A DNA stretch of 64,000 nt. Source: Cupriavidus oxalaticus (GTDB taxonomy: Bacteria > Pseudomonadota > Gammaproteobacteria > Burkholderiales > Burkholderiaceae). Positions 61,365-64,000 of the stretch are shown here, in pieces. Position 1 is the stretch's first letter; every line of letters begins with the position of its first letter. Where the stretch lies: contig NZ_CP069812.1 of assembly GCF_016894385.1 (NCBI RefSeq), positions 1,240,001-1,304,000 on the forward strand, in the 5' to 3' direction. Made by a program: the position numbers and the translations under genes. The notes beneath the pieces are model-generated. The model did no database searches, had not been told where the DNA came from, and worked only from the letters and a program-made list of their open reading frames with translations.

Positions 61365-61989
61365 CGTCATCTCCGCTCGTTGTTTATATCTCCTTTCTAG
61401 GGGCAGGCGGGGGTGGGTTCTGTCGGACGCGGTCCTACATTCTTGTAGGTCACGATGAAGGTGTTGTGGTGGCTGGCTACGGACCGAAGGGGCGAGCGCC
61501 GGGCCAGCAAATGACACCACAGCTGGGTCGCGAGGGGAGGCCAGAAAAGAAAACCCCCGGACGGACCGGGGGTTCAACGGGAAGGGGACAACATGAAGTT
61601 GCGCCCGAACCGCAGTATATACATGCTCTCTGCTTCATACCACAATTGGGTGATGTATTTTTAGACATATGTTCCGAGATCTGGCGATGGTTGGCGCATC
61701 CAAGCCCGGACCACGCCGCGTGTCGTCCTCGGGCCTCCCATGACCTTCAGTAATCCTCGGCCATGCCAAATGGAGGCCGTAAGGCTACACCCAAGCGTCT
61801 CTGATGCTGTGGGCCAGTTGGGCGTGCGGACATGCGCTTTCTTTGTGGTATCGCTCTCAGATGAGTCCTCTGGCCGTCCATCGAAACGAGCCCGGGTTTC
61901 CGTTGCGTCGCCAACATTTCTACCACCTCACGCTACGTTTCTTAAATGAAACTTAGGTTAGTGCTGTACTGAACTGTGTGGGGGGGGCC
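61365..61989. other. Intergenic, no supported gene
   Basis: 625 bp. Apart from the leftward terminator at 61552 and an 8-G run at 61980-61987 I see no convincing gene. Short frames here lack ribosome sites and family-like sequence. Locally lower GC than the flanking phage genes. Confidence 0.5.
61552..61574 (-). terminator. Leftward intrinsic terminator
   Basis: AACCCCCGG / CCGGGGGTT with a 5-nt loop; on the minus strand TTTTCTTTT follows. It would shield the DUF2188 genes from leftward read-through. Confidence 0.75.
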
Positions 61990-62163
61990 GTGCACGACCG
62001 CGACTTGTTCTTTGCCGTCCTTGGGGTGATCGTGTTTTTGGGCTATCTGGTTTTCGGTGGTGTTCCGATCTACGAGCGCCTTACGGCGGGCATCAATGCT
62101 ATCCATGCCATCATGCAGACAGCAAATCATGCGGGCGAAGACAGAGCTGGGCGCGTGCGCTGA
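61990..62163 (+). CDS. Possible small membrane protein
   Basis: 57 aa from a GTG at 61990, right after a run of 8 G. One membrane span (residues about 5-25: DLFFAVLGVIVFLGYLVFGG). No good ribosome site except the G-run itself. Uncertain. Confidence 0.4.
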   Translation: MHDRDLFFAVLGVIVFLGYLVFGGVPIYERLTAGINAIHAIMQTANHAGEDRAGRVR

Positions 62164-62728
62164 ACTGGGATACTGGCGCTGCCGTAGCGGACCCGCTCAC
62201 CCACTTCGGTAGGCCGCGCGGTGTGGCGCGGGCGCGATCTGCGCAAGCTGTTCCTGTCCGTCTTTTGGGGGAGAGCGGTGAAAAGGCCGGGGCAGCCCGC
62301 CGGCGTTACTTCGCTGTGAACGTGGAGAGCGTTATCAAGAAGGCGGCGATTCCTCGTAACCCTGTCAGGGTCTCTGATCTCGTTGTTCACCAGCAATCCC
62401 GGTCCCGTCCCCGTCGGCGGACTGTATCGGGAAGGTTAAACAATGGACGTAAGGCTTGATATGGGCCATATGGTTGATTTGCAAGCGATGCGCGGATTTC
62501 GAATGTAGGCCAAATAGAAAAAGCCCTCGGCCGGGGTGGGCGAGGGCACAAGCATGCGCTGCGCTCAGTGTTGGCAGGGAGGGAGCGCATCCGATCACTT
62601 TATGAGGCCAGGCGCCTTGCGGCAATTAGACTTTGTGAAATTCAGAGTTAAGCGATCACGCGGCGGCGATTGCGGTGGACGCCCCTAGCACGGCGGCAGA
62701 ATTGGTGCCGGGGCTTGGGTGTCATGGG
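62164..62728. other. Intergenic, terminator only
   Basis: 565 bp. It contains the leftward terminator at 62523-62547. Frames in this stretch have no family-like sequence or ribosome site. Nothing else supported. Confidence 0.5.
62523..62547 (-). terminator. Leftward intrinsic terminator
   Basis: GCCCTCG / CGAGGGC with an 11-nt GC-rich loop; on the minus strand the stem is followed by CTTTTTCTATTT. Suits the leftward gene at 62729. Confidence 0.75.
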
Positions 62729-62926
62729 TCAGCTTCTACGAGCGATGGTGGCGAGGAACTGGCGGCCTCGACCGGTAAGGCGTACGCGCCCTTGTTGGTG
62801 CGCTTGGCGGTCCATCTGTACGAGTTCTTTGCGCGCCAGGGCATTCAGGTCGGCGGGATCCAATTCGGGCGTCTCGTTGGCATCCTTAAGGAGCATCAAG
62901 GCGGCAATTTCATGTGGGCTCAGCAT
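62729..62926 (-). CDS. Small winged-helix-like protein
   Basis: 65 aa, GGAG 6 nt upstream. MLSPHEIAALMLLKDA, LDPADLNALARKELV, VRLTGRGRQFLATI is a MarR-like helix-wing pattern seen in short Burkholderiaceae hypothetical proteins. Function unknown. Confidence 0.7.
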   Translation of the reverse strand: MLSPHEIAALMLLKDANETPELDPADLNALARKELVQMDRQAHQQGRVRLTGRGRQFLATIARRS

Positions 62927-63177
62927 CTTCGTCTCCGGCGAAGGGGATAGGTTTGCATGAAGTCCGCACAGCCGAAGGCTGCGCTCGGTAATAGTCCGCC
63001 CACTTTGTGTTGACCCAAGCCGGCTCGCAACGCGGGAAACATTTTTTTACGGCATGAGCTGGGGCTGTGCGCCGCGAAAGCGCAACACCGAAATCTTCTT
63101 GTGATGTCAAGCTCGCGCGAAGTCGCTTGGCTTCGCCCCAAGCTGATCGCCGATCGCAAATCGGCGGCCATAAAAAA

Positions 63178-63195
63178 AGCACCATCACAGGTGCT
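63178..63195 (-). terminator. Leftward intrinsic terminator
   Basis: AGCACC / GGTGCT with a 6-nt loop; followed on the minus strand by TTTTTTTAT. It would stop leftward transcripts before 62926. Confidence 0.7.
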
Positions 63196-63223
63196 CGGCG
63201 CTTTCAGTTGTCGTTGCACGCGG

Positions 63224-63251
63224 CCGAACCGGATCATTTGACCCGGTTCGG
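63224..63251. repeat. 9-bp perfect inverted repeat
   Basis: CCGAACCGG / CCGGTTCGG with a 10-nt spacer. No T-tract. Possible operator or RNA hairpin. Confidence 0.5.
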
Positions 63252-63444
63252 ATTTGCAGGTCGCCGGCCTGCACGACCACGTTTCATATGGGGAAATGTG
63301 ATCGTTTCGCTGACCTACCTTCGCTTGCTACGGGCGTGTCTCAGTCAGCACTTAAATTATAGGTCAGCCGGTAACTGCCTCAAAACTTGGTGGCCACACT
63401 AGTATGAAAGAGCGTTTGGTGGTCCAAATGCGTGCGGAGCGGAC

Positions 63445-63675
63445 ATGGTCAACTTCGAAATGGAGCAGCGGCACTTAGCCCAGTCCCAAAGGCATTTGCG
63501 GGAGGGAAGGGGACGAGTGCGGCAACAGATTAAGATGGTTCGCGCGTTACGGGCCGATGGCCAGGATCCCAGCCTGGCGATTCAGCTACTTGTGGCACTC
63601 CGCGACGCGGTCGCAGTAGGGCGTCAGCACAAAGCCCTCATAGAGGCCGCCTTGCGCGATCAGGTGGCTTACTAG
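63445..63675 (+). CDS. Small helical hypothetical protein
   Basis: 76 aa, GGAG 5-6 nt before the ATG. All-helical and basic (MEQRHLAQSQRHLREGRGRV). No family recognised. Confidence 0.6.
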   Translation: MVNFEMEQRHLAQSQRHLREGRGRVRQQIKMVRALRADGQDPSLAIQLLVALRDAVAVGRQHKALIEAALRDQVAY

Positions 63676-63703
63676 CGCGGGCAGGTTTTTGCGGGGCATT
63701 GCT

Positions 63704-63955
63704 TCAGCGCAGCGAAAAGCGAACCGTGGTGTCGCCCAGCGCAGTCCAGCTCCCGACTGCGAGCCGCACCAGTAGACCATCGGACCAGTAGGAGAGAAAG
63801 TCCGGCCGCCAGGTCAGCGCCTGCAAGTGTCGGGCTTCCAGCCCAGTTACCACGAGCCCGCCGGCCGTGGCCGCGACCGCATCGCACGGCAGCCGCAGTT
63901 CTTCGCTGTCCTCGCCGAAGTAATGGGCTTCGAGAAAAATGGTGGTAGCCGACAT
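63704..63955 (-). CDS. Small beta-rich hypothetical protein
   Basis: 83 aa (MSATTIFLEAHYFGEDSEEL, GLVVTGLEARHLQALTWRPD). Alternating hydrophobic pattern suggests beta structure. Convergent with the 63445 gene. No family recognised. Confidence 0.6.
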   Translation of the reverse strand: MSATTIFLEAHYFGEDSEELRLPCDAVAATAGGLVVTGLEARHLQALTWRPDFLSYWSDGLLVRLAVGSWTALGDTTVRFSLR

Positions 63956-64000
63956 GGCGCTAGTTCGCTAGCTCGGCCCGGTAGGCCGACCAGAAGTAGT

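Larger units (their letters stand above)
62927..63444. other. Intergenic with hairpins, no supported gene
   Basis: 518 bp. Includes the leftward terminator at 63178 and the inverted repeat at 63224. A frame at 62910-63188 (minus) lacks a ribosome site and reads through structured sequence. A structured RNA is possible but not supported. Confidence 0.45.

Noticed and set aside
61466..61753. 95-aa plus-strand frame
   Set aside because: Runs through a terminator hairpin, lacks a ribosome site and has no protein-like pattern.
62910..63188. 92-aa minus-strand frame
   Set aside because: Passes through terminator sequence and overlaps the better supported gene at 62729; no ribosome site.

Overview
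The window is high-GC DNA from a betaproteobacterium of the Burkholderiaceae, most like Cupriavidus or Ralstonia. I infer this from the translation gene order thrS-infC-rpmI-rplT-pheS-pheT-ihfA-merR-tRNA-Pro, the protein sequences and the GC-rich codon use. Nothing here was searched against a database; family names come from recognising motifs.

Positions 1-8055 are conserved chromosome ending in tRNA-Pro(GGG). From about 8.06 kb a complete-looking lambdoid prophage follows. A leftward early arm (8.76-19.4 kb) holds a tyrosine integrase, a DUF4224 excisionase-like protein, accessory genes and a recombination block: an RdgC-FtsK gamma fusion, a YqaJ exonuclease and an ERF annealing protein. The arm starts at a PL-like promoter (19438-19466). 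Between PL and the repressor is cargo: three small rightward genes and a leftward DUF1828/DUF6978-like pair in the position of lambda rexAB. The immunity region (21.8-23.0 kb) has a LexA/CI-type repressor and a YdaS/Cro-like protein that appears to be leaderless. I see three operator-like GGCAWTGCC sites at OR and three at OL.

The rightward early genes (23.1-32.4 kb) carry three DNA methyltransferases, a YdaU-like replication protein, DUF1364 and DUF1064 nucleases, NinB and a Mor-like activator. The late block (33.3-59.6 kb) has lambda-type head genes (TerS/TerL, gpW, portal, ClpP-like protease, gpD, gpE), tail genes (gpZ, gpU-like, tube, tape measure), an unusual tail tip (a 1220-aa repeat protein, duplicated fibre-like proteins, a LamG-DUF2341 protein, a hub protein), a holin and a GH24 endolysin. 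Five copies of a short intergenic repeat sit before head and tail gene clusters and the lysis genes.

The last 4.4 kb (59.6-64.0 kb) is mosaic. Four TGTC dyads and a sigma-54 promoter precede a type IV pilin gene; small genes follow, including two DUF2188 paralogues. I find no second copy of the tRNA-Pro 3' end, so the right prophage boundary is unresolved and the pilin may lie inside the mobile segment.
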